From: Gordonia araii NBRC 100433
Lineage (GTDB): Bacteria; Actinomycetota; Actinomycetes; Mycobacteriales; Mycobacteriaceae
NCBI RefSeq assembly: GCF_000241265.1
Contig: NZ_BAEE01000021.1
Location: forward strand, 62,001-126,000
DNA length: 64,000 nt
Reading direction: 5' to 3'
Positions 35,725 to 44,788 of this stretch are shown one piece after another. Position 1 is the stretch's first letter. Each line of letters starts with the position of its first letter. The notes beneath the pieces are model-generated. The model was not told the origin of the DNA. It did not search any database and was given only the letters and a program-made list of their open reading frames with translations. The position numbers and the translations under genes are program-made.

Positions 35725-36170
35725 TTATCGTCGTCCTTGGAGGTGAGGTAGGGCGGCACAGTGGGGCCGCAGCCGAAGACCTCGCCGATCACGGGCCGGG
35801 CCGAGGTGTGCACGGTGGCCCGCACCCCGACCTGCGGGGCGGTTCCACCCTCGACGAGAACCTCGCGTCTTCCGACCTCGCTGCCGTCTTTTGCGCGCGC
35901 CTTGACGACGCATGCGACGGGCAGCGTCGGATCCGATCGGTTGACGGTGAACTGGACGTCGACGGTGGTGGGGCCGGTGATGAAAAATCCGGTGCCCTCG
36001 CCGGACACATCCGGGTTGCCGAACTTCTGGAAGCCGAGGATCGCCAGGCCCAGCCCGGCGGCGAGGACGAGGCCGGTCAGCACCAGAAACCATCGGCGGC
36101 GCGACGACGACGATTGCTCGCCCGGGTAGTAGGCGCTCGGTCCGGAGGCGCCCCCGTCGGATGCGTTCAC
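35721..36170 (-). CDS. DUF4307 membrane protein
   Basis: 149 residues: a short Ser/Tyr-rich cytoplasmic tail with RRR, one membrane helix ([20 protein letters not shown], about 27-46), and an extracytoplasmic beta-rich domain ([20 protein letters not shown], then [18 protein letters not shown]) with two Cys residues. This matches the conserved actinobacterial family found beside greA and mca (Rv1081c position, as I recall). Function unknown. It is divergent from mca with only 23 bp between starts. Confidence 0.85.
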   Translation of the reverse strand: MNASDGGASGPSAYYPGEQSSSSRRRWFLVLTGLVLAAGLGLAILGFQKFGNPDVSGEGTGFFITGPTTVDVQFTVNRSDPTLPVACVVKARAKDGSEVGRREVLVEGGTAPQVGVRATVHTSARPVIGEVFGCGPTVPPYLTSKDDDK

Positions 36171-36193
36171 CTGTCAATACCTACCATGAACGC

Positions 36194-37054
36194 ATGGCCA
36201 GACTGATGGCGGTTCACGCGCATCCCGACGACGAGTCCAGCAAGGGCGCTGCGACAACCGCGCGCTACGCCGCCGAGGGCCACGATGTCCTGGTGGTCAC
36301 GCTGACCGGCGGTGAACGCGGCGACATCCTGAATCCGGCGATGGATCGGCCGGGAATCCTGGAGAACATCGCCGAGGTCCGTCGCGAGGAAATGGCCAAT
36401 GCGGCGGCTGCCCTTGGTGTTTCGCAGACCTGGCTGGGTTTCGTCGATTCGGGGCTGCCCGAAGGTGACCCTCTGCCACCGCTGCCCGACGGCAGTTTCG
36501 CGACGGTGCCGCTCGACGAGGCCGCCGAGGCACTGGTCCGCGTCGTGCGCGACTTCCGGCCGCACGTGATGATCACCTACGACGAGCACGGCGGCTATCC
36601 GCACCCGGACCACATCCGATGCCACGAGGTGTCGGTCGCCGCGTACGAGCAGTCCGGCGACCCGGACGCCTTCCCCGGAACCGGGGAGCCGTGGACGGTG
36701 AGCAAGCTCTACTACACGCACGGATTCATCCGGGACCGCATGGTTCGCTTCTCCGACGAGTTCGAGCGCCACGGCCAGGAGAGCCCGTTCAAAGAGTGGC
36801 TCGACAAGTGGGATCCGTCGAGCGGCGACCTGATGGGGCGGGTGACGACGCAGATCACCTGCGGCGACTTTTTCACCCATCGCGACGACGCTCTGCGCGC
36901 ACACGCGACGCAGATAGATCCGAATGGTGTTTTCTTCGCAGTACCCTTGGAGTGGCAGCAGCGATTGTGGCCGACGGAGGAATTCGAGTTGGCCCAGACA
37001 CGAGTGACGACGTCGATCCCCGAGACCGACTTGTTCACCGGGATCGAGGAATGA
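36194..37054 (+). CDS. mca: Mycothiol S-conjugate amidase
   Basis: 286 residues of the PIG-L/LmbE zinc-deacetylase fold. It cleaves mycothiol conjugates of electrophiles to a mercapturate and GlcN-inositol for export. The metal ligands are in [16 protein letters not shown] and [15 protein letters not shown]. The C-terminal [20 protein letters not shown] and ATQIDPNG match Mca more closely than MshB. ATG 36194 begins [14 protein letters not shown]; an upstream GTG/ATG frame adds non-conserved residues. The stop overlaps the next gene by ATGA. Confidence 0.92.
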   Translation: MARLMAVHAHPDDESSKGAATTARYAAEGHDVLVVTLTGGERGDILNPAMDRPGILENIAEVRREEMANAAAALGVSQTWLGFVDSGLPEGDPLPPLPDGSFATVPLDEAAEALVRVVRDFRPHVMITYDEHGGYPHPDHIRCHEVSVAAYEQSGDPDAFPGTGEPWTVSKLYYTHGFIRDRMVRFSDEFERHGQESPFKEWLDKWDPSSGDLMGRVTTQITCGDFFTHRDDALRAHATQIDPNGVFFAVPLEWQQRLWPTEEFELAQTRVTTSIPETDLFTGIEE

Positions 37055-37404
37055 TGAGCCCGACGATCAGCATCGTCGCGACACAGGCCACGATGATGCT
37101 CGCCAATCCCGACGGCGGCGAGACGAAGGGGCCGGAGTTCGGCAAGGCCTCCCCGCTCGGCCTGCTGGTGATCCTGGTGCTGCTCGCCGGGACCGCCCTG
37201 TTGATCCGTTCGATGAACTCCCAGCTCCGCAAGCTGCCCCAGACCTTCGACGCCGAGCACCCCGAGCCCGACCAGGCCTTCGACGAGGGCACCGACAAGG
37301 TGAGCGTCCCCGACGACGGAGCCGAGGCCGAGTCGCCCGACGCTTCCTCGTCGACGTCGACGTCGACATCGACATCGACGTCGACGTCGTCGCCGGAGAA
37401 GTAG
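37051..37404 (+). CDS. Small conserved membrane protein with acidic, Ser/Thr-repeat tail
   Basis: 117 residues. The N-terminus [20 protein letters not shown] is followed by one membrane helix ([20 protein letters not shown], about 33-52), then [20 protein letters not shown] and an acidic tail. The tail ends in alternating Ser-Thr residues encoded by near-perfect GTCGAC/GTCGACA-like hexamers at about 37349-37390. Translation is coupled to mca (ATGATGA). It corresponds in position to Rv1083 of M. tuberculosis. Role unknown. Confidence 0.8.
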   Translation: MMSPTISIVATQATMMLANPDGGETKGPEFGKASPLGLLVILVLLAGTALLIRSMNSQLRKLPQTFDAEHPEPDQAFDEGTDKVSVPDDGAEAESPDASSSTSTSTSTSTSTSSPEK

Positions 37405-37488
37405 CCGGGCCCGATGGTCAACCGCCTCGTGACAACCGGCCGCTTGCCCAAACGATGATGTCGGTCGGCGCCGATACCGTCGTCGTCG

Positions 37489-37977
37489 ATGGTGACCTCC
37501 AAAAGAGGAAGAAAGAGGAAGGAAGCCCCGGCGCAAAGCGTGCGGACGGGGCCCTCTGCTGATGACGCGCACGACGTCGTCTACTTCAAACGGCACGCCA
37601 AGGACGACCCCAAACAGACCGAGCCAGGGCGCGACGCGCTGCGGGCCTGGCCGGCCTCGGTGAGGGCGAAGGCCTATTCCGTCCTCATCGCCGTCGCGAC
37701 GGCCCCGCCGAAACGTTTCGCCGGTGGCGGATATTGGGAGGCGATGAAGGGGGACATGAGCGGATGGTTCGAGGTCCGCATCGACGGCCCGAAGCGGCAC
37801 CACTACCGGCTGTTTTGCCTGCTCGACTATGAGGCGAAGGACAACGAGAAGCCGCTGTTGGTCGTTGTTGATGGGCGGGACAAACCGTTCCGGACCACAC
37901 TCAACGATTCCGACTATGCGGAGGTGCGCGCGATGGGTGACGAGTACCTCGCGCGAAACCCGCGTTCGATCGGCTGA
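37489..37977 (+). CDS. RelE/HigB-like (Gp49 type) toxin candidate
   Basis: 162 residues. A basic N-terminal tail (MVTSKRGRKRKEAP) precedes a domain of about 110 residues with AWPASVRAKAYSVLIAVATA, RFAGGGYWEAMKGDMSGWFE, VRIDGPKRHHYRLFCLLDYE and KPLLVVVDGRDKPFRTTL. The order 'helices, then WEAMKG...W/YEVRIDG...YRLF, then hydrophobic strand' fits the phage-Gp49/HigB branch of RelE-like mRNA interferases. The adjacent gene (2 bp between stop codons) is a convergent HTH protein, the likely antitoxin. The pair lies between the mca partner and the thioredoxin-domain gene, which I recall being adjacent in mycobacteria. Confidence 0.72.
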   Translation: MVTSKRGRKRKEAPAQSVRTGPSADDAHDVVYFKRHAKDDPKQTEPGRDALRAWPASVRAKAYSVLIAVATAPPKRFAGGGYWEAMKGDMSGWFEVRIDGPKRHHYRLFCLLDYEAKDNEKPLLVVVDGRDKPFRTTLNDSDYAEVRAMGDEYLARNPRSIG

Positions 37978-37979
37978 AG

Positions 37980-38390
37980 TCAGGCCGGAACGTTGGAGTG
38001 GGTACTCAGGTCGTGAAGGTGTCGCGCGAGCCCAACGGGATCAGCGGTGCGGCCTGCGAGCAGGGGTTCGGTGACTTGGGTGCGCTCGTCGTCGGCCAGT
38101 GGCTCCAGAGTGATCCGCATGCCGAGAGCAGCGGCTACCTCGGCCAGCGTGCCGAGCGTGGGGTTGGACTTCTCGGAGGAGAAGAGTCGGCGGATGGTCG
38201 CAGGCTCGACCTGGATCGCACGAGCGAGCTCCGCCTTCGACAGGCCAGCCGCTTCGCGCGCATCGTCAAGAGCGTTGACGACCTCGTCGATGGTGGCGAT
38301 ACGCATGGACTCCACGACGTACTCCCGCAGGAACACGGGGTCCTCGAGGTCGCGTGCAAGGTCTTCCCAGAAGGCGTTGGTTCCGGTCAT
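37980..38390 (-). CDS. HTH antitoxin-like protein
   Basis: 136 residues. It starts MTGTNAFWEDLARDLEDPVF, then has a short helix LREYVVESMRIATIDEVVNA and a Cro/C1-type HTH: DDAREAAGLSKAELARAIQV, then EPATIRRLFSSEKSNPTLGT and LAEVAAALGMRITLEPL. This is the HigA/addiction-module-antidote style. It is convergent with the toxin gene, so each has its own promoter, unlike the usual toxin-antitoxin operon. A perfect-arm palindrome at 38412-38435, 22 bp upstream of ATG 38390, is the probable autoregulatory operator. Confidence 0.78.
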   Translation of the reverse strand: MTGTNAFWEDLARDLEDPVFLREYVVESMRIATIDEVVNALDDAREAAGLSKAELARAIQVEPATIRRLFSSEKSNPTLGTLAEVAAALGMRITLEPLADDERTQVTEPLLAGRTADPVGLARHLHDLSTHSNVPA

Positions 38391-38411
38391 GGTGGTCACT
38401 CCTCTCAATCT

Positions 38412-38435
38412 GAGCGTACCATATATGTTACGCTC
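38412..38435. promoter_or_regulatory. Palindromic operator upstream of the antitoxin gene
   Basis: GAGCGTA (38412-38418) and TACGCTC (38429-38435) are perfect inverted arms around a centre containing the palindrome CATATATG (38420-38427). The whole 24-bp element is nearly symmetrical. It overlaps the expected promoter of the HTH gene. Autorepression is inferred. Confidence 0.65.
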
Positions 38436-38630
38436 TGTGGCGGGCCATCGCGATAGGCGCGCTGCCGGTCTGTCGTATCCAGCCCAGGCCTCCGGGCTTG
38501 CCCAGGGGCCGGCCACCGCCACGCGTACTGGCATCGGCGTCCTAGGCTGGACGAAGGGAGTCGCACCAGGTTTCCCGGAGTCGTTCGTGTGTCACTCGCA
38601 CGCGAGAACGCACTAGGCAGGAGTCATGGA

Positions 38631-40619
38631 ATGGCCAACCGTCTCGCGACCGCGACGAGTCCTTACCTGCGCCAGCACGCGGACAACCCCGTCGAGTGGT
38701 GGGAATGGTGCGACGAGGCGTTCGCGGAGGCGGCTCGCCGCGACGTGCCGGTCCTGCTTTCCGTCGGGTACGCCGCCTGTCACTGGTGCCACGTCATGGC
38801 GCACGAGACCTTCGACGACGCCGCGCTCGCCGCGCAGATGAACGACGGATTCGTCTGCATCAAGGTCGACCGCGAGGAGCGCCCGGACATCGACGCGATC
38901 TATATGAACGCGACGATCGCCATGACCGGCCAGGGCGGCTGGCCGATGACCTGCTTCCTGACCCCCGAGGGCGAGCCGTTCTTCTGCGGCACCTATTACC
39001 CGCCGGCCCTGCGCAACGGGCAGCCCGGATTCGGCGAGGTGCTCGCCGCCATCGGCGAGACGTGGACTCAGCGGCGCGACGAGATCGACCGCGTCGCGGG
39101 TCAGGTCCGCGACCATCTGGCGCAGACGGCTTCCGGTCTGCCCGACGCGCAACTCCTCGTCGACGGTGATCTCGCACGGGCAGCCGTCGCGGCGTTGATC
39201 GCCGACGAGGACCCGATTCACGGCGGTCTCGGCCGCGCACCGAAGTTCCCGCCGTCGTCGTCGATGCTCGCCCTGCTGCGCCACGACGAGCGCACCGGGT
39301 CGCCGGAGGCGCGCGAAGTCGTCGAACGCGCCGCCGAGGCGATGGCCCGCGGGGGCATCTACGACCAGCTGGCCGGTGGATTCGCTCGCTACGCCGTCGA
39401 CGAGGCCTGGGTGGTGCCGCACTTCGAGAAGATGCTCTACGACAACGCTCTGCTGCTGCGCTGCTATGTGCAACTCGCGCGGACCGAAGGCGCGGCACAA
39501 AGCCTGGCGACACGAGTCTGCGAGCAGACCGTCGCCTTCCTCGACGAGGCGCTGGGCACCGACGGCGGGTTCGCGTCCTCCCTCGACGCCGACACCGAGG
39601 GGGTCGAGGGCGCGACATACGTGTGGACTCCCGCCGAACTCGTCGATGTCCTCGGTGAGGATGACGGGGCCTGGGCGGCAACGGTTTTCGGGGTCACGGC
39701 GCAGGGAACTTTCGAGGAGGGCGCGTCGACGCTGCAGCTGGCGCAGCTTCCCGACGACGCCGAGAAATTCGGCCGGGTGGTCGCGGCGCTGCGGGCCGCC
39801 CGCGACGAGCGGCCGCAGCCGACGCGTGACGACAAGGTCGTCACCGTGTGGAACGCGCTCACGATCACCGCGCTGGTCGAGGCGGGCATCGGACTGCGCC
39901 GACCGGAGTGGGTGGCGCGTGCGGCATGGTGCGCCGACGAACTGGTGGGCAGGCACATCGTCGACGGCGAGTTACGCCGTGCGTCGCTCGGCGGCGTCGT
40001 CGGCGAGCCGCGCGGCATGCTCGACGACCATGCCGCGCTGTCGACCGCGTTGCTCTCGCTGTACGCCGCGACCGGCGAGAATCGCTGGCGCACAGCCGCG
40101 CTCGACCTGCTGGATCGTGCGATCGACGTGTTCGCCGATCCGGCGGAACCGGGCTCGTGGTTCGACGCTCCGGACGGCGGCGGGCTCATCGTGCGACCGC
40201 GCGACCCGGCCGACGGTGCGACGCCGTCCGGCTCGTCGTTGATGGCCGAAGCGCTGGTTCTGGCGTCGATGCTGGCCGAACCGGATGTGGCCGGACGGTA
40301 CGGCGATCTCGCGGCGCAGACGCTGGGCCGGGCCGCGATTCTTCTCGACCGTGCGCCCCGCGCCGCCGGGCACTGGCTGACCGTCGTCGAGGGCTGGCTC
40401 GGTGGACCCACCCATGTCACCGCGTCGTCGGAGGAGATGCTGGCCCTCGCCCGCGACGCGGCGCCGAGCTATGCCGTGGTGACGGCTGCGGGAGACACAG
40501 GGTTCTCGGCGGACCAGCCGGCCGGCACCGTCCTGGTCTGTCGCGGGACGACGTGCTCCCTGCCGCTCGAAGATCCCGACGAGGTACGCCGCGAATTGCG
40601 CCAATTTCGTCCGCTGTAG
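38631..40619 (+). CDS. Thioredoxin-domain protein (DUF255/YyaL family)
   Basis: 662 residues. The N-terminal thioredoxin-like domain starts [20 protein letters not shown], then [14 protein letters not shown] and the CxxC motif [17 protein letters not shown] (C50, C53). The rest is an (alpha/alpha)6-barrel like N-acylglucosamine epimerases and cellobiose epimerases, with [40 protein letters not shown] and [20 protein letters not shown]. The biochemical role is unknown. ATG 38631 has AGGAG at 38619-38623. It is a backbone gene (Rv1084 position in M. tuberculosis, from memory). Confidence 0.88.
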   Translation: MANRLATATSPYLRQHADNPVEWWEWCDEAFAEAARRDVPVLLSVGYAACHWCHVMAHETFDDAALAAQMNDGFVCIKVDREERPDIDAIYMNATIAMTGQGGWPMTCFLTPEGEPFFCGTYYPPALRNGQPGFGEVLAAIGETWTQRRDEIDRVAGQVRDHLAQTASGLPDAQLLVDGDLARAAVAALIADEDPIHGGLGRAPKFPPSSSMLALLRHDERTGSPEAREVVERAAEAMARGGIYDQLAGGFARYAVDEAWVVPHFEKMLYDNALLLRCYVQLARTEGAAQSLATRVCEQTVAFLDEALGTDGGFASSLDADTEGVEGATYVWTPAELVDVLGEDDGAWAATVFGVTAQGTFEEGASTLQLAQLPDDAEKFGRVVAALRAARDERPQPTRDDKVVTVWNALTITALVEAGIGLRRPEWVARAAWCADELVGRHIVDGELRRASLGGVVGEPRGMLDDHAALSTALLSLYAATGENRWRTAALDLLDRAIDVFADPAEPGSWFDAPDGGGLIVRPRDPADGATPSGSSLMAEALVLASMLAEPDVAGRYGDLAAQTLGRAAILLDRAPRAAGHWLTVVEGWLGGPTHVTASSEEMLALARDAAPSYAVVTAAGDTGFSADQPAGTVLVCRGTTCSLPLEDPDEVRRELRQFRPL

Positions 40620-40684
40620 AGGTCGGCGTGGTCACTGTGTCCTCGGTTACAGCCAGATCGGAAGAATTTGGTACCGTGGGCGAC

Positions 40685-40753
40685 GTGAACAACAGCGTGC
40701 GCGCCTATTGGCGTTTTACCGAGGCTCCGGGTGAGCCTGCGGTGAAGCGTTAG
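40685..40753 (+). CDS. Leader peptide of the DAHP synthase gene
   Basis: A 22-codon frame, GTG to TAG, reads VNNSVRAYWRFTEAPGEPAV, then KR. It contains Tyr-Trp-Arg-Phe in a row, so all three aromatic amino acids appear within four codons. It ends 118 bp before the DAHP synthase start, and the intervening RNA can form alternative hairpins. Ribosome stalling at the aromatic codons under starvation is the expected trigger. It is too short to have a function as a protein. Confidence 0.8.
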   Translation: MNNSVRAYWRFTEAPGEPAVKR

Positions 40754-40829
40754 TTTCGCGCGCACATTCCACATCCGGAGCCCGAGCAGTGACCGCATGG
40801 TCGCTGCTCTTGTCGTTTTCAGGGCTCCG
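40723..40829 (+). promoter_or_regulatory. Transcription attenuator with alternative hairpins
   Basis: Segment 1, GGCTCCGG (40723-40730, inside the leader peptide frame), can pair with segment 2, CCGGAGCC (40775-40782). Segment 2 can also pair (CGGAGCCC, 40776-40783) with segment 4, GGGCTCCG (40822-40829). Between them GAGCAGTGACC (40784-40794) pairs with GGTCGCTGCTC (40799-40809) around GCAT with one G-T wobble and is followed by TTGTCGTTTTC, a terminator-like hairpin. The competing pairings and the aromatic leader peptide are the hallmarks of attenuation. Which state permits transcription is not resolved. Confidence 0.7.
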
Positions 40830-40871
40830 ACGCGGGGCCCACAGCGGGTACCAACGCGAGAGGCAAAGACC

Positions 40872-41954
40872 GTGACCACCACCCCTGACCTGACAGTGTC
40901 TGACCCCGCTGGGCAGACCTCGACCTCGGATCGGCGCATCCGGGCCTTCCGCCCGATTCCGACCCCCGACGCGCTGCGCAGCGAACTGCCGCTCACCGCT
41001 CGTCGCGCGGTCGCGGTGCAGAGCGACCGCGAAGAGATCGCCGACATCCTCGCCGGGCGCGACGACCGGCTGCTCGTCGTCGTCGGGCCGTGCTCGATTC
41101 ACGACCCGGTCGCCGCGCTCGACTACGCGCGACGACTGGCGCCGCTGGCCGGCCAGTACGCCGACCGGCTGAAGATCGTCATGCGCGTGTACTTCGAGAA
41201 GCCGCGCACCACCGTCGGATGGAAGGGGCTCATCAACGACCCGGGTATGGACGGCAGCTTCGACGTCGAACGAGGCCTGCGCACGGCGCGTTCGCTGCTC
41301 CTCGACATCATCGACCTCGGTCTGCCGGTCGGCTGCGAATTCCTCGAGCCGAACAGCCCCCAGTACATCGCCGACGCCGTCGCGTGGGGCGCGATCGGGG
41401 CCCGCACCACCGAATCCCAAGTCCACCGTCAGTTGGCGTCGGGACTGTCGATGCCGGTCGGGTTCAAGAACGGCACCGACGGCAACGTCCAGGTCGCCGT
41501 CGACGGTGTGAAAGCCGCTGCGGCACAGCATGTCTTCTTCGGCCTGGACGACTTCGGAAACGGAGTGGTCGTCGAAACCGCGGGCAACAACGACTGTCAC
41601 ATCATCTTGCGCGGCGGGACCGGCGGGCCGAACTACGACGCCGAGTCGGTCGCCGCGGCGGTCGCGGTGCTGGGTAAGGCGGGTCTACCGCAGCGGGTGA
41701 TGATCGACGCCTCGCATGCGAACTCCGGCAAAGATCATGTGCGCCAGGCGATCGTCGCCGCCGAAATCGCCGAGTTGGTCGCGGCCGGCGTTCAGATCAG
41801 CGGCGTCATGCTGGAGAGCTTCCTCATCGGCGGTGCTCAGTCGCCCGACGCCGCCGAACTGGTCTACGGCCAATCGGTCACCGACAAGTGCATGAGCTGG
41901 GACGCGACCGAGGATGTGCTGCGCGTGCTGGCGGCCGCCCCGACCCGGGCCTAG
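40872..41954 (+). CDS. aroF: 3-deoxy-7-phosphoheptulonate (DAHP) synthase, type I
   Basis: 360 residues. It condenses phosphoenolpyruvate with erythrose 4-phosphate, the first step of the shikimate pathway to Phe, Tyr and Trp. The type I-alpha (AroFGH) signatures are VVVGPCSIHDPVAALDYARR, YFEKPRTTVGWKGLINDP, EFLEPNSPQYIADAVAWGAI, GARTTESQVHRQLASGLSMP and IDASHANSGKDH. GTG 40872 gives the family N-terminus; an ATG at 40797 would lie inside the attenuator. Expression is probably tuned by aromatic amino acid supply through the leader. The aroF/aroG name is a convention I cannot distinguish here. Confidence 0.92.
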   Translation: MTTTPDLTVSDPAGQTSTSDRRIRAFRPIPTPDALRSELPLTARRAVAVQSDREEIADILAGRDDRLLVVVGPCSIHDPVAALDYARRLAPLAGQYADRLKIVMRVYFEKPRTTVGWKGLINDPGMDGSFDVERGLRTARSLLLDIIDLGLPVGCEFLEPNSPQYIADAVAWGAIGARTTESQVHRQLASGLSMPVGFKNGTDGNVQVAVDGVKAAAAQHVFFGLDDFGNGVVVETAGNNDCHIILRGGTGGPNYDAESVAAAVAVLGKAGLPQRVMIDASHANSGKDHVRQAIVAAEIAELVAAGVQISGVMLESFLIGGAQSPDAAELVYGQSVTDKCMSWDATEDVLRVLAAAPTRA

Positions 41955-41981
41955 CGGAGGCCGGGGAAGCGGAGCCAGCTC

Positions 41982-43391
41982 TCAGGGATCGCTCGATGCA
42001 GTTCGCGCGCCGACGGTAGCCGACACCTCCGGATCGGATGATTCGGCGACCGGCGGCGTCGCGGCGAACCGGCCGACGGCGGCGTCGACGACCAGGAACG
42101 CCAGCAACGAGATCCCGAGCAACGGGACGAACCAGCCGACCAGGACTGTGGCTGCGATGAGCAGCGCGAAGGCCGTTCGGGAACGCCGGTCGGCGGCGAC
42201 CGCGGCGGTGCGCCACGTACCTCGCTTCGGTGCACGGCCCGGGCGTGTTCCCGGGCCGCGTCGCCACCACATCAGGTAGCCGCGGACGATCACGGTTGTC
42301 AGCGCTGCCATCAGGGAGAAAAGGGCGAGTGCGCTGACCCACCCGAACAAGATGCCCATATGCAGCTGGATGGCCCAGTCGGTGAGCTTCGCCGGCCACG
42401 ACCACTGCGAGAACGGCAGCTGTGCGGTGACGTGCATCGAGACGGGGTCGACGGCGATCGAGTCGACCGTGTAGCGCCACGGCTGCCGGGTCTGGGTGAT
42501 GGTCACGGGGCTGCCGGCCTCGGTCGGCAGGGCGATCTCCACCCGTCCGTCGAGTCCGTGGTTGCGGGCTGTCGTCAGCAGATCATCGAGCCGGTCATCG
42601 TCCACCGCGACCACCGGGCCGTCGTGGTGGTGATGGCTGCTCGGAGCCGACGGCAAGGATGGACGCTGCCAACTGAGGTGACTGCGCAGATCGGCGATGT
42701 TGGCGCCCGCATACTGCGACCAGGTGAGCCCGGTCGCCGACAGGAAGACGACGCCGACGACCAGCCATACCCCGACCGCGCCGTGCCAATTCAGGGTGCG
42801 GGCACGCTGGTTTCCCCGACGCTCCACGACGCCGACGCGCCACCAGGGCGCGCCGGTGTTCCGCCGACGCGTGCGAAACCGGTTGAGCCACAAAGCCAAT
42901 CCGCCGAGGGCGACCACCCACAGCCACGATGCGGCGAGTTCGCTGTAGACGCGTCCCGGCTCGCCGAGGTGCAGATTGCGGTGCAACTGGCTGATCCACG
43001 CGCGCATCGGCAGGGCGCCGTTGCTGCCGTAGGTCACACTGCTGCCCAGGACGCGCGCGCTTGCCGGGTCGACGAAGACGGTGCGCCGCTCGGACTCGCC
43101 GAGGCTCGGATCGGTGAAGTAGACCCGGGTTGTCTGGCCCGGCTCGGCCGCCGGGTCGACGGCGGTGACTTCGCCGTGTTGGGCGGCACGGGCGGACTCG
43201 ACCTGGGCGGCGATCGTTCGCGGCGGGCCGTCGTGCTGGGTGGTCAGGAGGTCGCGGTAGACGACCGCTTCGGCCGAAGGGGCGAGGGCGTAGAGGCCGC
43301 CGCTCACGGTGGCGACGAGCAGGAACGGGGCGATGAGGATGCCGGCGTAGAAGTGCAGCCGGCGGATCAAGGGCAGGAGAGGGCGGAACAT
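41982..43391 (-). CDS. PepSY-associated membrane protein
   Basis: 469 residues with four main membrane helices: LHFYAGILIAPFLLVATVSG near the start, ELAASWLWVVALGGLALWLN, GAVGVWLVVGVVFLSATGLT, and a late pair including GWFVPLLGISLLAFLVVDAA. The extracytoplasmic regions hold PepSY-like repeats (SARAAQHGEVTAVDPAAEPG, then RRTVFVDPASARVLGS; and SIAVDPVSMHVTAQLPFSQW). A His-rich patch, SSHHHHDG, lies in the third loop. Family members accompany metal or siderophore reduction and uptake functions. It ends 27 bp from the convergent DAHP synthase gene and is probably co-transcribed with the small membrane protein upstream. Confidence 0.85.
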   Translation of the reverse strand: MFRPLLPLIRRLHFYAGILIAPFLLVATVSGGLYALAPSAEAVVYRDLLTTQHDGPPRTIAAQVESARAAQHGEVTAVDPAAEPGQTTRVYFTDPSLGESERRTVFVDPASARVLGSSVTYGSNGALPMRAWISQLHRNLHLGEPGRVYSELAASWLWVVALGGLALWLNRFRTRRRNTGAPWWRVGVVERRGNQRARTLNWHGAVGVWLVVGVVFLSATGLTWSQYAGANIADLRSHLSWQRPSLPSAPSSHHHHDGPVVAVDDDRLDDLLTTARNHGLDGRVEIALPTEAGSPVTITQTRQPWRYTVDSIAVDPVSMHVTAQLPFSQWSWPAKLTDWAIQLHMGILFGWVSALALFSLMAALTTVIVRGYLMWWRRGPGTRPGRAPKRGTWRTAAVAADRRSRTAFALLIAATVLVGWFVPLLGISLLAFLVVDAAVGRFAATPPVAESSDPEVSATVGARTASSDP

Positions 43392-43473
43392 GTGGGACTC
43401 GATTCGGGTGCGTCAGGCGCGCACGCGTCGACGACCGCTGGTCCGCGGTCGGGGCAGTACGGGTGCGCTGCGG

Positions 43474-44025
43474 CTAGTGGGAGACGGGTGCGAAGGCAGC
43501 CGGTGGGCCGCGTCTGACGTGCCGATTGGCGGCGGCGAGCCGTGCGATGAGGGGCTCGTCGGAGACGATCGGCGTCCACGGACGGGCGGCGGGCAACGGC
43601 GGGAGGAACTCGGCGCGCAGCAGGCGGTGCAGGAGCCCGAGGGCCCGGCGCGTCGCGCGGTCGGCGGCGGCGACGAGAAGGGCGCCACCCGCGATGGCGA
43701 GAGCGTGCGCCGCCAGCATCGTCGCCGACGGCAGGTGCAGGCCGTGAGTGGTACCGACGGACATGGCCAGGTGACCGACGAGCTGCGAGGTGCCGAGGAT
43801 GGCGAGTAGTGCACCGGTGCCGTTCACCCGGGGAAGTGCGGTCACGGTCGCGCCGATGACGGCGCAGACCGCCAGGAGGAAGACGAAGGTTCCGACGCCC
43901 GGTGTCTCGCCGGGCATCGCAAGGCTGTGGCCCGCGACGGCGGTCAGCCCCGCCACCCCGCCGACGGATACGCCGCGCACGGTGCGCAGGACCCGGTCGG
44001 GCTGCGGGGCGGCGACGGCGAGCAT
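43474..44025 (-). CDS. Small multi-span membrane protein
   Basis: 183 residues with four predicted helices: VSVGGVAGLTAVAGHSLAMP, GTFVFLLAVCAVIGATVTAL, GALLAILGTSQLVGHLAMSV and ATMLAAHALAIAGGALLVAA. A cytoplasmic tail follows and ends in GPPAAFAPVSH. His residues inside the helices (AGHSLAM, VGHLAM, AAHALA) are suggestive of metal handling, as in small proteins beside PepSY/YcnI copper genes, but this is only suggestive. It precedes the PepSY gene by 82 bp on the same strand. Confidence 0.72.
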   Translation of the reverse strand: MLAVAAPQPDRVLRTVRGVSVGGVAGLTAVAGHSLAMPGETPGVGTFVFLLAVCAVIGATVTALPRVNGTGALLAILGTSQLVGHLAMSVGTTHGLHLPSATMLAAHALAIAGGALLVAAADRATRRALGLLHRLLRAEFLPPLPAARPWTPIVSDEPLIARLAAANRHVRRGPPAAFAPVSH

Positions 44026-44053
44026 GGGTCGAGTCTACGACCGCCCGTCGGGG

Positions 44054-44728
44054 TCAGCGCAGCAGGAGGAGCCAGATGGCGATGTAGTGGGCGAGGGCGG
44101 CGACGACGGTGCAGGCGTGGAAGAACTCGTGGTGCCCGAAGGTCTCCGGCCACGGGTTGGGCCAGCGCAACGCGTAGAGGATGCCGCCGACGCTGTAGAG
44201 GACGCCACCGAGGACCAGCAGCGAGATGATCAGCCAGCCGGAGTACTCGATGAGCGTCGTCGCCTCGGCGATGATGACCCAGCCGAGGCCGATGTAGAGC
44301 GCGACACCGAGCCACCTCGGCGCTTCGGGCCACACGATCTTCAGCGTCATGCCGGCCAGGGCGCCGCCCCACACGACTCCCAGCACCCACCACCGCGTCG
44401 GCGACGGCAGCGCGAGGTAGGAGAACGGCGTGTACGACCCGGCGATGAACAGGAAGATCATCGAGTGGTCCGCGCGCTTCATCAGCTTGGCCGCGCGCTC
44501 GGACCCCCACTTGTGACGGTGATAGGTCGCGCTGATCGCGAAGAGCCCGAAAACGGTGATCCCGTAGATGGCGCAGGCGACGGCCGCGCCCCCGCCTTTG
44601 AGCAGCGCGGCGCCGGCGATCAGTGCGGCGACGGCGATCGTCGAGATCCACGCCGAGTACTGGTGGATCACGCCGCGAAGGCGCGGCTTGAATTCCAGGT
44701 GCACCGGGGTGGGGATCTCGGAGGTCAT
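44054..44728 (-). CDS. trhA: Hemolysin III/TrhA family membrane protein
   Basis: 224 residues with seven membrane helices of the PAQR/hemolysin-III fold. Conserved polar residues of the putative metal site are visible: ISATYHRHKWGSERAAKLMK, RADHSMIFLFIAGSYTPFSY and the C-terminal ETFGHHEFFHACTVVAALAH. ATG 44728 is used because an in-frame extension far upstream is antisense to the isoprenyl transferase gene. It is a backbone gene, divergent from that gene, with the 12-bp palindrome TACGGTACCGTA 6 bp ahead of its start. The biochemical activity is unsettled; a haemolytic role is not implied. Confidence 0.88.
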   Translation of the reverse strand: MTSEIPTPVHLEFKPRLRGVIHQYSAWISTIAVAALIAGAALLKGGGAAVACAIYGITVFGLFAISATYHRHKWGSERAAKLMKRADHSMIFLFIAGSYTPFSYLALPSPTRWWVLGVVWGGALAGMTLKIVWPEAPRWLGVALYIGLGWVIIAEATTLIEYSGWLIISLLVLGGVLYSVGGILYALRWPNPWPETFGHHEFFHACTVVAALAHYIAIWLLLLR

Positions 44729-44733
44729 AAACC

Positions 44734-44745
44734 TACGGTACCGTA
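44734..44745. promoter_or_regulatory. Perfect 12-bp palindrome between trhA and the isoprenyl transferase gene
   Basis: TACGGTACCGTA at 44734-44745 is perfectly self-complementary and lies 6 bp before the trhA start and 43 bp before the divergent isoprenyl transferase start. Its place suggests a TetR-type operator for trhA; no candidate regulator gene is adjacent. Confidence 0.45.
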
Positions 44746-44788
44746 AGTTACTCCCGAGTTGGCAAACTCCGGCGTACAGTGAGTCGCG

